From an uncultured Porphyromonadaceae bacterium (GTDB lineage Bacteria > Bacteroidota > Bacteroidia > Bacteroidales > Muribaculaceae), in NCBI GenBank assembly GCA_900552325.1, contig URZG01000130.1, positions 1-6,496 on the forward strand: DNA of 6,496 nt. The letters run 5' to 3'. The notes under the pieces were generated by a model that saw nothing but the letters and a program-made list of their open reading frames with translations, ran no database searches and was not told the DNA's origin. The position numbers and the translations under genes were made by a program. This document shows, in pieces, positions 1 to 6,061 of the stretch. How positions within the stretch are numbered: position 1 is the first letter of the stretch; every line of letters starts with the position of its first letter.

Positions 1-1
1 G

Positions 2-160
2 GAGGAGGACTACTATATTGGCCGCTCGCAATGGGATTCTCCGGAAGTCGACCCGCAGGTTCTCGTAAGAAAATCAGCACCACTTGAACCGGGCAAATAC
101 TATCGGGTGAAGATCGTCGAGGCACTACCCTTTGAACTTATAGCCGAACCGATAAGCTGA
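2..160 (+). CDS. rimO: Ribosomal protein S12 methylthiotransferase RimO, C-terminal end (partial)
   Basis: This is the last 52 codons of a gene that begins left of the window, ending at TGA 158-160. RimO is a cytoplasmic radical-SAM iron-sulfur enzyme that adds a methylthio group to a conserved aspartate of ribosomal protein S12. Only the C-terminal TRAM domain is visible. The stretch YYIGRSQWDSPEVDPQVLV, followed by EPGKYYRVKIVEA and a closing hydrophobic-acidic strand, matches the usual RimO ending (an IGRS/T..DSPEVD segment, then PG..Y.VKI..A..F/Y.L). The related MiaB and MtaB enzymes also end in TRAM domains, but the DSPEVD segment is typical of RimO. The radical-SAM CxxxCxxC motif lies outside the window, so its integrity cannot be judged. 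menF starts 6 bp downstream in the same frame, suggesting one transcript. Confidence 0.85.
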   Translation, partial: EEDYYIGRSQWDSPEVDPQVLVRKSAPLEPGKYYRVKIVEALPFELIAEPIS

Positions 161-166
161 CAAAGG

Positions 167-1240
167 ATGAACGAGGTGTCTTCAACAGAACGGTGTATCG
201 GGCTTTGCCTTTCCAAAGGTGTGGAGTTCGCGGTATGCCTCTCTCCCGGCGAAGAGATTCCAATTATTTTCATCCCTTCCCTCCCGGGTTCCGGCCATAA
301 TGGGGAAAAGGTCTTTGAAATAGGCTCATGGCTCGCCCCTTATGCCGAAAGGATTCCAGTGAGAGGGGAGACGGACCTGAGGACAGCCATAGCCTTTCTT
401 GAAAATATTCCGGAAGCCGACACTCCTGCCGACACTCAGCGGCATTTACCGTCGCGATCCACCTCAAAAGAATCCTACATAACTGAAGTCAACCGGGTCA
501 TAGACTCGTGCCGTAACCGCAGCGGCAAAACAGTATATTCACGTGTGATATGCGGCAAGACCGACAGAGAAGAATGGCCCCGGCTCTTCAGCGCGCTTTG
601 TGAAGCCTTCCCGGCTACTTTCCGTTTCATTTTCAATACACGGCATACCGGAGGATGGATAGGAGCCACACCGGAAACATTGCTTGACGTAAACCTTACT
701 GACGGCACTTTCCATACGATGGCTTTCGCAGGAACCAGACCGATTGCCGACGGGAACATCCCATGGGATGCAAAAAACATCAGGGAAAACGCCTATGTGA
801 GCGATTATATCTCACAAAAAATAAAAGAACTCGGGATAACTGTACATACCGGCGAACTGGAGACAGTAGCCTATGGCACGAACATCGAACATCTATGCCG
901 CCATATCTCAGGTTCTCTTGACGCAGTTTCGGAATTCCCGCTCCTTCTTGATGCAATAAACCCCACTCCGGCATTGTGCGGTTCCCCCCTCGCGAGCGCC
1001 ATCGACGATTTAAAACGTCATGAGCATCACTGCCGCGGATGTTACGGCGGATTTGTGGCTCTCCGCGACAACAGTCGTTTCCGGTCGTTCGTGACACTCA
1101 GATGCTGCTCCTTCTCCGGGGAGAACTTCGCCATCTACGCCGGGGGAGGCATCACTCCCGATTCCATCCCTGTTAACGAATGGGAGGAAACGGAAGCTAA
1201 ATCTCTGTTTTTTCGCCGATATTTGCAGGAAAATACGTAA
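167..1240 (+). CDS. menF: Isochorismate synthase MenF (menaquinone biosynthesis)
   Basis: This 357-residue protein belongs to the chorismate-binding family and should convert chorismate to isochorismate in the cytoplasm, the first committed step to menaquinone. Visible motifs, in order, are KTVYSR around K121 (aligning with the family's catalytic lysine), GATPETLL at 166-173, MAFAGTRP at 185-192, a probable metal-binding E207, INPTPALCGSP at 254-264, HE at 275-276 followed by RGCYGGFV, and GGGITPDS with EWEETEAK at 316-335. The NPTPA.CG.P and YGGF signature fits isochorismate synthases better than anthranilate or aminodeoxychorismate synthases. A siderophore-type isochorismate synthase (EntC-like) is the main alternative. 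The protein is shorter than E. coli MenF (about 430 residues), mainly at the N terminus. The ATG at 167 is the first start after the rimO stop; the AAAGG before it is too close to act as a ribosome site. No other men gene follows. Confidence 0.87.
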   Translation: MNEVSSTERCIGLCLSKGVEFAVCLSPGEEIPIIFIPSLPGSGHNGEKVFEIGSWLAPYAERIPVRGETDLRTAIAFLENIPEADTPADTQRHLPSRSTSKESYITEVNRVIDSCRNRSGKTVYSRVICGKTDREEWPRLFSALCEAFPATFRFIFNTRHTGGWIGATPETLLDVNLTDGTFHTMAFAGTRPIADGNIPWDAKNIRENAYVSDYISQKIKELGITVHTGELETVAYGTNIEHLCRHISGSLDAVSEFPLLLDAINPTPALCGSPLASAIDDLKRHEHHCRGCYGGFVALRDNSRFRSFVTLRCCSFSGENFAIYAGGGITPDSIPVNEWEETEAKSLFFRRYLQENT

Positions 1241-1245
1241 CTTTG
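1238..1245 (+). promoter_or_regulatory. Bacteroidota -7 promoter element TAACTTTG before the patatin gene
   Basis: TAACTTTG matches the TAnnTTTG -7 consensus of the Bacteroidota primary sigma factor and is identical to the elements before prs and both tRNA genes. It overlaps the menF stop codon (1238-1240). Transcription would start near 1252, leaving a leader of about 60 nt before the patatin ATG. No good TTTG -33 element lies 19-21 bp upstream; only a T-rich run at 1208-1213 is nearby. It is therefore weaker than the tRNA promoters. Confidence 0.5.
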
Positions 1246-1310
1246 TCTATCGTCAGGGTATTTATTGAACATATCCCGCCATTTCAACGTTTCCAACGGT
1301 ATATTTTAAT

Positions 1311-2180
1311 ATGGATTCTCTTTCCGACAACAATCTGACAGAACAACCACTTGTCTCTTCGGCGCCGAATAAAGAGGGCGGCCGACGCCTCCGGTTAGGG
1401 ATCGCTTTATCCGGAGGGGGCGCCCGTGGTTTCGCCCATGCCGGAGCACTCAAAGCCATTGAGGAAGCCGGCCTGAAGCCCGATATTATCGCCGGAGTGA
1501 GTGCCGGTGCTATAGCGGCGGTATTGTATGCCTCCGGAATTCCCGCCGACGAGATAATGCCGCGTTTCTCCAAGAAGTTTTCCGATTACTGCACGCTCTC
1601 CATACGCGAAGGCGACGGTCTGTTCTCCCTCTCCAAAATGACGAAATTCCTGGTGGCGAATACCGGAGTGGAAAACCTTGAAGACCTCAGGATTCCCACA
1701 TATATTGGAGTTACCGATTTCGACCACGGCGTTCCGGCCGTGTTCAGTTCGGGACCGCTTGGCGAAAGAGTCTGCGCCTCCTGCAGCATCCCCATTGTAT
1801 TCCGCCCGGTACGCATCGACGGCACCAACTATGTTGACGGCGGAGTGCTCCGCAACCTCCCGGCCTGGACAATCCGCGACAAATGCGACAAACTTATCGG
1901 AATAAACTGTTCGCCGCTGACAACCTACCGTTACAGGAAATCACTGTTGGATGTGGCGATGCGCACCTATAATCTTATGGCAAAATCCAATCAGGAAACC
2001 GATATGGCCATGTGCGATCTGGTGATCAAGACACCTGAACTGGCAAAATACCAGGTATTCAACCTCAAAGATATACAGAAAGTATATCTAAGCGGATATG
2101 CCGCCGCCCATCGCGCCATAAAAGACTGGATAGCCGCCGACAGTGACGTCCGATCATTATTAACCGCAAACCGATCCTAA
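1311..2180 (+). CDS. Patatin-like phospholipase, RssA/NTE type
   Basis: This 289-residue protein is a compact patatin-fold serine hydrolase that probably cleaves fatty acyl esters of phospholipids or lysophospholipids. The complete Ser-Asp dyad is visible: the oxyanion-hole glycine motif GGGARG at 35-40, the nucleophile elbow GVSAG at 62-66 (S64), and the DGG motif at 176-178 (D176). The segment SCSIPIVFRPV at 158-168 is also typical of the family. There is no signal peptide or membrane segment, so it should be cytoplasmic or peripheral. It lacks the C-terminal BamA-like outer-membrane domain found in many larger Bacteroidota patatins, and its size fits E. coli RssA. The first ~27 residues are polar and look disordered. 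A promoter-like element precedes it, and the GH13 gene follows after 8 bp, suggesting a two-gene operon. The natural substrate cannot be told from the sequence. Confidence 0.88.
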   Translation: MDSLSDNNLTEQPLVSSAPNKEGGRRLRLGIALSGGGARGFAHAGALKAIEEAGLKPDIIAGVSAGAIAAVLYASGIPADEIMPRFSKKFSDYCTLSIREGDGLFSLSKMTKFLVANTGVENLEDLRIPTYIGVTDFDHGVPAVFSSGPLGERVCASCSIPIVFRPVRIDGTNYVDGGVLRNLPAWTIRDKCDKLIGINCSPLTTYRYRKSLLDVAMRTYNLMAKSNQETDMAMCDLVIKTPELAKYQVFNLKDIQKVYLSGYAAAHRAIKDWIAADSDVRSLLTANRS

Positions 2181-2188
2181 TTATCACC

Positions 2189-3985
2189 ATGCCTGAAAAA
2201 ACATCCTCCACAAAAAAAACTGCATCACGTATCCCCGCCGGGAAGAAAACGCGCGTCAGCTCCGGGAAACCGGTGATATACCAGATGATACCGCGCCTGT
2301 TCAGCAACGATTGCGCGAATTGCGTGCCCGACGGCGATATCGACCGGAACGGATGCGGCAAAATGAATCACATCACCCCTACGGTGCTCAAAGCCATAAA
2401 GAATCTCGGGGTGACACATATATGGTACACCGGCGTAATCGAACACGGACACGCAACCGATTATTCGGAATTCGGCATCACTCCCGACAATCCTTCAATC
2501 CTCAAAGGGAAAGCCGGATCTCCCTACGCTATCAGCGACTATTATGATATTGACCCGGATATCGCCGAAGACGTACCCTCGCGTGTGAAAGAGTTCGAGG
2601 AGCTGATAAAGCGCACCCATAAGGAAGGGATGAAAGTCATCATGGACTTCGTGCCCAATCATGTGGCGCGACGATACCACTCCGATGCAGCCCCTGCGGG
2701 AATAGAGGATCTCGGGCAGGGCGACGATGTGACGATGTTCTTCTCTCCGCGCAACAACTTCTATTATATCACACGGCAGCAGTTCGAGCCGCAGTTTCCG
2801 ATCGACGGCTACACCGAATTTCCGGCCAAAGCGTCGGGCAACGACTGTTTTAATGCATTTCCCACTCGCAACGACTGGTATGAGACCGTAAAGCTGAACT
2901 ACGGCGTGGATTACGGTAACGGCACATGTCATTTCGATCCGATCCCGCCCACATGGCTCAAGATGCTGCACATTCTCCGTTACTGGGCAGCCAAAGGGGT
3001 TGACGGCTTCCGCTGCGATATGGCGTTCATGGTGCCGGTGGATTTCTGGGAATGGGCCATTCCGCAGGTCAAGGCCTCCTATCCTGAGGTGATATTCATC
3101 GCCGAGATATACGACGTGAATTCCTACCGCGAATTTCTTGACCGCGCCGGCTTCGACTACCTGTATGATAAAGTCAACCTTTACGATACGCTCCGCGCAA
3201 TACAGTGCCATAACGTATCCGCGGCCAAACTGACCGACTGCTGGCAGCGCATCGACGGAATACAGCACCGGATGTTGAATTTCCTCGAGAACCACGACGA
3301 GCAGCGTTTCGCGTCGGCCGAGTACGCCGGCGATGCCGACAAAGTCCTCCCCTCGCTCGTTGTCAGCGCCACGATCTCGAACGCTCCGTTCATGGTGTAC
3401 TTCGGGCAGGAACTCGGCGAGAAAGCCGAGGATGCCGAAGGTTTCAGCGGCAAGGACGGGCGCACGACTATTTTCGATTATTGGTCGGTACCGACCGTAC
3501 GCCGGTGGTACAACGGCGGCAAAGCCGACGGAGGCGCCTCATATCTCAATGAAAAGAATCTGCGTGCACTTTATGCGCATGTGCTCGGACTGCTCGGCTC
3601 GCAGAAGGCCTTGAACAGCGGAGAATTCTTTGACCTGATGTATGTGAATTTCAATAATCCGGATTTCTCCCCTCACAGCAATTACGCCTATCTGCGCCGC
3701 CATGAGGATGAAGTCATCCTGATAGCCGTGAACTTCTCCGACACCCCGCGCGAGCTCAAAATAAATATCCCCGACCTCGCGCTCGGACTTTACGGCATAA
3801 CTCCCGGAGAACGTCAGGCCACCGAACTGATTTCCGGACGCAGGAGCCGCGTGCAAGTCAGCGCCGATGCACCTTTCGTCACTCCTGTAGCGGCATGGGG
3901 AGCCGTGATGTGGAAATTCTCCGCCTCCAAAGTGTCTGCACCCCGCACGCGCCAACAAGCTAAAGCTGAGGCAGATGAAGATTAA
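2189..3985 (+). CDS. GH13 alpha-amylase family glycoside hydrolase, cytoplasmic
   Basis: This 598-residue protein has the four classic GH13 regions: DFVPNH at 153-158 (region I), GFRCD at 273-277 (region II, R275 and nucleophile D277), FIAEIY with acid/base E306 (region III), and FLENHD at 365-370 (region IV, D370). The (beta/alpha)8 barrel runs from about residue 27 (KPVIYQMIPRLF) to about 470, with a domain B insertion at about 158-235. A beta-sandwich C domain follows to about 578. All catalytic residues are present, so it should act on alpha-glucosidic bonds by a retaining mechanism. It may be a hydrolase or a transglycosylase. No signal peptide or lipobox is seen; the N terminus is a Lys/Ser/Thr-rich tail, and the C terminus ends in a polar, acidic tail. 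A cytoplasmic role in glycogen or maltodextrin turnover is therefore inferred. No SusC/SusD genes are nearby. The ATG lies 8 bp after the patatin stop. Subfamily and substrate are not assigned. Confidence 0.9.
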   Translation: MPEKTSSTKKTASRIPAGKKTRVSSGKPVIYQMIPRLFSNDCANCVPDGDIDRNGCGKMNHITPTVLKAIKNLGVTHIWYTGVIEHGHATDYSEFGITPDNPSILKGKAGSPYAISDYYDIDPDIAEDVPSRVKEFEELIKRTHKEGMKVIMDFVPNHVARRYHSDAAPAGIEDLGQGDDVTMFFSPRNNFYYITRQQFEPQFPIDGYTEFPAKASGNDCFNAFPTRNDWYETVKLNYGVDYGNGTCHFDPIPPTWLKMLHILRYWAAKGVDGFRCDMAFMVPVDFWEWAIPQVKASYPEVIFIAEIYDVNSYREFLDRAGFDYLYDKVNLYDTLRAIQCHNVSAAKLTDCWQRIDGIQHRMLNFLENHDEQRFASAEYAGDADKVLPSLVVSATISNAPFMVYFGQELGEKAEDAEGFSGKDGRTTIFDYWSVPTVRRWYNGGKADGGASYLNEKNLRALYAHVLGLLGSQKALNSGEFFDLMYVNFNNPDFSPHSNYAYLRRHEDEVILIAVNFSDTPRELKINIPDLALGLYGITPGERQATELISGRRSRVQVSADAPFVTPVAAWGAVMWKFSASKVSAPRTRQQAKAEADED

Positions 3986-4044
3986 CACATGCCGGAACGC
4001 AAAAAAAGTATAACAAATTCGGCTTTCGTTACCGAAATAAGTAG

Positions 4045-4052
4045 TAACTTTG
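4045..4052 (+). promoter_or_regulatory. Bacteroidota -7 promoter element TAACTTTG before prs
   Basis: This exact TAACTTTG lies 26 bp before the prs ATG, in the 93-bp gap after the GH13 gene. Transcription would begin near 4059, giving a leader of about 20 nt. The -33 element is weak: TTTC at 4024-4027 has only 17 bp spacing. Its position supports the start at 4079 over the upstream in-frame ATG at 3989, which would lie before the promoter. Confidence 0.6.
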
Positions 4053-4078
4053 CACATCCAAAACATCTATCATCGATA

Positions 4079-5021
4079 ATGAATCCCAATCTTCCCCCTA
4101 TCAAGGTCTTTGCCGGCACCAAGTCGCGCTATATGGCCGAAGAGATTTGTAAAGAACTTGGTATCAAACTTGGCGAAATGAACATCCAGCACTTCGCCGA
4201 CGGTGAATTTGAAGTATCCTTCGAGGAGTCGATACGCGGCTGTGAAGTCTATCTCGTGCAGTCCACCTTCCCGAACACCGACAATCTCATGGAGCTTCTG
4301 CTGATGATCGACGCTGCCAAACGTGCCTCGGCCAAATCCGTGATCGCCGTTATACCCTACTTCGGATGGGCACGTCAGGACCGCAAGGACAAGCCCCGTG
4401 TATCTATCGCCGCCAAACTCGTCAGCAACCTTCTTCAGGCAGCCGGAGTGGATCGCGTGATAACCATGGATCTCCACGCCGATCAGATACAGGGATTCTT
4501 CGATGTACCTGTCGATCACCTCTACGCATCGACCGTATTCATCCCCTACATCCAGAGCCTCAACCTCAAAGACCTCGTTATCGCCACACCTGACGTGGGA
4601 GGCGCCAAACGAGCCAACTCTTACGCCAAATACCTCAACGTACCTCTGGTTCTCTGCCACAAACAGCGCGAAAGCCAACGTTGTGGCTACCATGACCGTG
4701 ATCGGCGACGTGAAAGACAAGAACGTAATCCTGATCGATGACATGGTCGATACCGCCGGAACCATCACCAAAGCCGCAGACCTCATGATTCAGGAAGGCG
4801 CCAAATCCGTACGCGCCCTCGCATCACATGCCATCATGAGCGACCCGGCTTCCGAACGTGTACAGAACTGCGGCCTTGTAGAGATGATCTTCACCAATTC
4901 CATCCCCTTCAACAAGAACTGCCCGAAGGCCACCATCATCTCGGTAGCGAAAATGTTTGCCGACACAATCCGTCGCGTACACAACTTCGAATCCATCTCA
5001 TCACAGTACCTCATAAAATAA
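4079..5021 (+). CDS. prs: Ribose-phosphate pyrophosphokinase (PRPP synthetase), frameshifted at codon 197
   Basis: PRPP synthetase transfers pyrophosphate from ATP to ribose 5-phosphate, making PRPP for purine, pyrimidine, His, Trp and NAD synthesis in the cytoplasm. The N-terminal part (4079 to about 4666) has KVFAGTKSRYMAEEI, FADGEFEV, WARQDRKDKPR at 97-107, TMDLHADQIQGFF at 129-141 and ATPDVGGAKRA at 169-179. The C-terminal part lies in another frame, about 4671-5021. It begins AKANVVATMTVIGD, carries the PRPP-binding loop VILIDDMVDTAGTIT, and ends ESISSQYLIK. Restoring two bases at 4667-4670 joins them into a 314-residue protein of normal family length. As written, translation ends at 4741 after 220 residues, the last ~24 nonsensical, and the product lacks the PRPP loop. 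The start at 4079 fits the family N terminus and the promoter just upstream. I infer a sequencing or assembly error more than a true pseudogene. Confidence 0.93.
4664..4673 (+). other. Frameshift site in prs (two bases missing from a CG repeat)
   Basis: The sequence reads CAGCGCGAAA. The family-expected reading is His-Lys-Gln-Arg-Ala-Lys-Ala-Asn, which needs CAG CGC GCG AAA. Two bases of the CGCGCG run are therefore absent. Upstream homology is in the frame of 4079 and downstream homology in the frame of 4671, with no gap other than this. The site is in the flexible loop whose Lys and Arg take part in catalysis in characterised PRPP synthetases; K195 is kept and the following Arg falls on the break. 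Confidence 0.9.
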
Positions 5022-5111
5022 TCGGTAACGGAAAAATCCTTTGCGGCGAAGAACGCGATACGTTATCTCGGTTCCGCAGACAGATTACCCATACATACGC
5101 ACGAATTAATA

Positions 5112-5143
5112 TTTGCGCGTTTAGCGATTATTTAGTAACTTTG
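5112..5143 (+). promoter_or_regulatory. Canonical Bacteroidota promoter of tRNA-Pro
   Basis: TTTG at 5112-5115 and TAACTTTG at 5136-5143 are separated by 20 bp, matching the -33/-7 consensus. Transcription should start near 5150, about 46 nt before the mature tRNA. The start falls at the base of the 10-bp leader hairpin. Confidence 0.8.
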
Positions 5144-5149
5144 CAACAC

Positions 5150-5195
5150 GAAACGGCAGCCTTGTTATCGAATATCACATTCTGCCGTTTCTTTT
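5150..5195 (+). other. Leader hairpin with U-rich tail before tRNA-Pro
   Basis: GAAACGGCAG at 5150-5159 and CTGCCGTTTC at 5182-5191 form a perfect 10-bp inverted repeat with a 22-nt loop. It is followed by TTTT at 5192-5195, directly against the first tRNA base (5196). It lies between the predicted start site and the tRNA, so it would be at the extreme 5' end of the precursor. It could be a processing or protective leader structure, or an attenuator-like terminator. The long loop and the U run interrupted by a C argue against strong termination. Confidence 0.5.
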
Positions 5196-5269
5196 CGGGG
5201 CGTAGCGCAGTCCGGTAGCGCACCTGGTTTGGGACCAGGTGGTCGCAGGTTCGAATCCTGTCACCCCGA
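5196..5269 (+). tRNA. tRNA-Pro, anticodon TGG
   Basis: The cloverleaf folds fully: acceptor CGGGGCG/CACCCCG, D arm GCGC-AGTCCGGTA-GCGC, anticodon stem CCTGG/CCAGG with loop TTTGGGA (anticodon TGG), variable loop TGGTC, and T arm GCAGG-TTCGAAT-CCTGT with discriminator A at 5269. It decodes proline codons CCN, chiefly CCA and CCG. CCA is not encoded and must be added after transcription. The acceptor stem has one C6-A67 mismatch (5201/5263). The gene has its own promoter and a terminator 10 bp downstream. Confidence 0.95.
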
Positions 5270-5278
5270 CAAAGTACA

Positions 5279-5309
5279 AAAGCCTGCAAGGATGCAACTT
5301 GCAGGCTTT
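5279..5309 (+). terminator. Intrinsic terminator of tRNA-Pro
   Basis: AAAGCCTGCAAG and CTTGCAGGCTTT form a perfect 12-bp stem around a 7-nt loop, followed by the T-rich run ATTCTATT. It begins 10 bp after the tRNA. The A-rich 5' flank means it could also stop transcription coming from the minus-strand FKBP gene. Confidence 0.85.
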
Positions 5310-5418
5310 ATTCTATTATAACCGGGACAAAATCGGAACAAAGGTGTATTGATGCGTCTTTTTCGTTGCCTGTGTCAAGGCAACTCTACCTTTTATTTTA
5401 TTCTTATTCCGATATCGG

Positions 5419-5817
5419 TTACATAACAGACAGCAGTTCGATGTCAAACACCAGAGTGGAGCCTCCGGGAATACCGGGTTGGGAGAACCGGCCATAGCCT
5501 TGTTCTGCCGGGATAAATACTTCCCAACGGTCGCCGGGATGCATCTTTGTCAACGCGATTATCCATCCCGGAATCAGATCACGCAGACGAAACGCCGGAG
5601 CCACCCCTGAACGCGACGAGTCAAATGTTTTGCCATTAATCGTGCGGCCGGTATAATGCACCGATACTACACTCCCCTTTCCCGGCGATGCCGCTGAAAT
5701 ATTGCCTATTTTAATCACCCGGTACAGAACGCCCTTATCCAACGGCTGTACACCGGCCTCAGTTGCCTTATTTTTAAGCCATTGCCGGTTCTTTTCTATG
5801 TATTCCTGTTTAGCCAT
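5419..5817 (-). CDS. FKBP-type peptidyl-prolyl cis-trans isomerase
   Basis: This 132-residue protein is a single FKBP domain with an N-terminal helical extension of about 45 residues. It should catalyse cis-trans isomerisation of peptide bonds before proline and assist folding. Family residues that line the FKBP pocket are present: Y55 in VHYTG, F65 and D66 in KTFDSS, F77, I82 and W85 in LIPGWIIAL, Y108 in GYGR, and F124 in STLVFDIEL. No signal peptide or lipobox is seen, so it should be cytoplasmic, unlike many periplasmic or lipoprotein FKBPs in this phylum. The reading frame stays open upstream through tRNA-Gln antisense sequence, but the ATG at 5817 is the right start: similarity begins there and a -7 element lies 20 bp before it. 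It appears monocistronic. Its terminator is unclear; the bidirectional hairpin at 5279-5309 is a candidate. Confidence 0.92.
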   Translation of the reverse strand: MAKQEYIEKNRQWLKNKATEAGVQPLDKGVLYRVIKIGNISAASPGKGSVVSVHYTGRTINGKTFDSSRSGVAPAFRLRDLIPGWIIALTKMHPGDRWEVFIPAEQGYGRFSQPGIPGGSTLVFDIELLSVM

Positions 5818-5837
5818 TTCTTGAAAATTATATGGTG

Positions 5838-5845
5838 CAAAATTA
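5838..5845 (-). promoter_or_regulatory. Probable promoter -7 element for the FKBP gene
   Basis: On the minus strand this reads TAATTTTG, fitting TAnnTTTG. It lies 20 bp before the FKBP ATG, giving a leader of roughly 14 nt. A TTTG on the minus strand (plus 5862-5865) has 16-bp spacing, shorter than the usual 19-21, so the -33 assignment is doubtful. Confidence 0.55.
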
Positions 5846-5893
5846 CAAAAATCAGTCTTGACAAAAAAAAAATCAAAAAAAATCGCCAAAAAA

Positions 5894-5924
5894 TTTGCCA
5901 GTTCAAAAAAAGTCCGTAACTTTG
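5894..5924 (+). promoter_or_regulatory. Canonical Bacteroidota promoter of tRNA-Gln
   Basis: TTTG at 5894-5897 and TAACTTTG at 5917-5924 are separated by 19 bp, a full match to the -33/-7 consensus. A-tracts at 5863-5872, 5875-5882 and 5888-5893 abut the -33 element and may act like an UP element. The start should be near 5931, leaving a leader of about 54 nt before the tRNA. Confidence 0.8.
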
Positions 5925-5984
5925 CACACGTAATACGAACGACACAGCGACAGCGGTTGCAAAAGCGGTCTTCGAAATAAAAAT

Positions 5985-6055
5985 TGTCTTGTGGTGTAAT
6001 GGTAGCACGTCGGATTCTGGTTCCGCCTGTGAGGGTTCGAGTCCTTCCAAGACAA
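5985..6055 (+). tRNA. tRNA-Gln, anticodon CTG
   Basis: The cloverleaf is acceptor TGTCTTG/CAAGACA, D arm GTGT-AATGGTA-GCAC, anticodon arm TCGGA-TTCTGGT-TCCGC (anticodon CTG), variable loop CTGT, and T arm GAGGG-TTCGAGT-CCTTC with discriminator A at 6055. It decodes CAG glutamine codons. The weak U1-A72 first pair is a known glutamine identity feature. The top pair of the anticodon stem (27-43) is a T-C mismatch. CCA is not encoded. Confidence 0.93.
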
Positions 6056-6061
6056 CAAAGC

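Noticed and set aside
2495..3295. Long minus-strand open frame (266 codons) inside the GH13 gene
   Set aside because: It is an antisense shadow of a strongly supported GH13 coding region, with no recognisable domain or promoter.
4018..4036. Inverted repeat TTCGG/CCGAA after the GH13 gene as a terminator
   Set aside because: The stem is only five pairs and no T run follows; it lies inside the prs promoter region.
3989..4078. Earlier in-frame ATG start for prs
   Set aside because: The added 30 residues have no family similarity, and the start would lie upstream of the TAACTTTG promoter at 4045.
5022..5111. Terminator directly after prs
   Set aside because: Only loose, wobble-containing complementarity (GGTAACG with CGTTATC) with a ~30-nt loop and no T run was found.
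5365..5384. Six-base inverted repeat GTTGCC/GGCAAC as a terminator of the FKBP gene
   Set aside because: On the minus strand it is followed by GAAAAAGAC, not a T run. The stem is short, so it is not a supported terminator.
5196..5420. Integration (attachment) site at the 3' end of tRNA-Pro
   Set aside because: No repeat of the tRNA 3' end and no integrase gene are present in the window.
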